Of a stretch of DNA of 64,000 nucleotides, positions 63,001-64,000 are shown one piece after another. A model generated the notes under the pieces. That model had not been told where the DNA came from and ran no database searches. It worked only from the letters and a program-made list of their open reading frames with translations. The stretch comes from Solea solea (taxonomy: Eukaryota > Chordata > Actinopteri > Pleuronectiformes > Soleidae): the NCBI RefSeq assembly GCF_958295425.1, contig NC_081142.1, positions 21,534,530 through 21,598,529 on the forward strand. Direction: 5' to 3'. Every line of letters begins with the position of its first letter. Positions within the stretch are counted from its first letter, which is position 1. The translations under genes and the position numbers were made by a program.

Positions 63001-64000
63001 TGGAGCAGCAGTTGTAGTTGGGGCAGCAGTTGTTGTGAGAGTGTTACATAGATTTGTCTCACAACAAGTTGGTCCACTGCTAATGCTGCCAACATTTTGC
63101 ATGAAAGGTAGTGTCCCCAAGCTACCAGCAGCTGCACACATGTTTGTAGATGCACAACCAAAGGCAGGAGAAGTGGAGGCTCCACCTGTCACTGAAGATG
63201 AAAGTTAATTTCATAATTGTTTTATAAAGATTTGAATGAAGTCTTATATTGTGTTTTTTCTGTTAGTTTATTCTATAAAGTTACATTTCATTACTTTTGA
63301 GTGGCCAACATTGCACTGGTTTTCATTTGAATGTCCAAACATCTTTGTTTAGTAGAACACATAAAAACACATATAACACTGGAATGGGTAAAAATTGTGC
63401 TGACTTAAGGAAACCTATTTGTATTCGAGCTGTGGGGAAACTCCACTGCAGTAATTGTGTTTTGCTTACTTTCAATACTGTGAGCAGCATTTAAATGCTG
63501 GGTGGTCAAATACTTTATGATAATGTAGTACAATAGGTTTGATTTTGACCTTTTCTCAACTAAATTATATAGATTGAATGACTCTCTGGTTGAATGAAGT
63601 ATTTGAGCTTTAGTGATGAACTGACCAAATGACTTACATATATAATAATAAGACTCACCACTTGCTTGAAAGCAGCGATCTTGTGTTCCCGTACACTGAA
63701 CTGAAGTGGTGCATTGTGATGTGGCAGGGTCACATGAATAACACTGGAGGCTGTTGACTGATGGAGTGGTGGGGACTGAAAAAGAAGACCATGAGATTAG
63801 GGTTAGATAAAATTGTCATGTTTTGTAGGTGATGATCATCCATCTGTACTTACATGATAGAGTGGCTGAGTTGCAGTTATCTGTGTTGCAGCATGTAGTA
63901 GATGCAAGTGCACTCGAAACACCCAAGTTGACTGAAAATATCTGAGATCCTGTGGCTGGACAAAGGGAGGATGACGCACACGCCTTGAAGATTTGTTGTC
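60043..64000 (-). CDS. Gene 6 (partial): LU/mucin-stalk protein on the opposite strand
   Basis: Exons on the minus strand are 64000-63854 (partial, LU1 second half, normally 168 nt), 63775-63659 (LU2 first half) and 63191-60043 (LU2 second half, stalk, tail). The signal peptide and first LU1 exon lie beyond the window edge. LU2 is well conserved (VTGGASTSPAFGCASTNMC, TCCETNLCN). The stalk of about 960 residues uses a simpler vocabulary than genes 2-5, mainly TTTAAP and TTTTAAP, with islands such as GPTTVSATTTASPTS. The tail CCIRLGMIHLLLGLVLF matches. Splice sites are conserved: AG before 63191 and 63775, GT after 63659 and 63854. The gene is convergent with gene 5. The simpler repeat and diverged flanks suggest an older branch. 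Confidence 0.78.
60220..63035 (-). repeat. Mucin-coding minisatellite of gene 6 with 702-bp period
   Basis: The 18-bp and 21-bp units (TTTAAP, TTTTAAP) alternate. The landmark GGAGTTGGAGCAGCTGTGG (plus-strand reading) followed by GGGGAAGC recurs at 61850 and 62552, 702 bp or 234 codons apart. The related landmarks at 61442 and 62294 are 852 bp apart. Confidence 0.85.

Overview
The window looks like vertebrate, most likely teleost fish, nuclear DNA. It has genes with short phase-1 introns, an intact L2/CR1-type LINE ending in a TTGAA-type tail, other LINE and DNA-transposon debris, and AT-rich spacers. None of it looks bacterial.

The backbone is a tandem segmental duplication. Five units on the + strand start near 12 (the window edge), 4861, 21633, 34802 and 49317, marked by the shared anchor CTATGTTRG. 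A sixth copy on the - strand (from about 59186 to the right edge) is tail-to-tail with unit 5. Each unit carries one gene of the same family. I reconstruct five coding exons, all separated by phase-1 introns: a signal peptide; two exons for a first Ly6/uPAR (LU) three-finger domain; one exon for the first half of a second LU domain; and a last exon holding the second half of LU2, a Thr/Ser/Pro/Ala mucin-like repeat and a hydrophobic C-terminal tail typical of GPI-anchor signals. Predicted lengths are 298 aa (gene 1), 2027 aa (gene 2), 2664 aa (gene 3), 3105 aa (gene 4) and 1152 aa (gene 5). Gene 6 is cut by the window edge. The size differences lie almost entirely in the mucin tract, which grew in-frame through higher-order repeats: 942 bp in genes 3 and 4, 1014 bp in gene 4, 1317 bp in gene 2 and 702 bp in gene 6. 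I know of no named family matching two LU domains plus a giant mucin stalk, so no gene symbols are given.

The first LU domain hides a 90-nt, stop-free, in-frame intron. A naive ORF reads through it and gains two extra cysteines. Removing it restores a ten-cysteine LU domain and places the intron at the same point and phase as in LU2.

Mobile DNA dates the duplications. Unit 2 holds a full-length LINE (14221-19185) with an esterase-type ORF1 and an endonuclease/reverse transcriptase ORF2. Unit 5 keeps the empty target site, and units 3 and 4 share a deletion over it. A roughly 480-bp element with CTGTCA/TGACAG ends sits in units 2-4 but not in unit 1. A degenerate tRNA-like sequence recurs in units 2-5. 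The spacer between convergent genes 5 and 6 (about 56800-59185) is a graveyard of a dead LINE fragment, a Tc1-like end and other dispersed repeats.

Taken together this is a rapidly evolving cluster of secreted, probably GPI-anchored, probably heavily O-glycosylated surface proteins. The folded LU heads are near-constant and the stalk length varies extremely. Function, tissue and expression cannot be read from the sequence.
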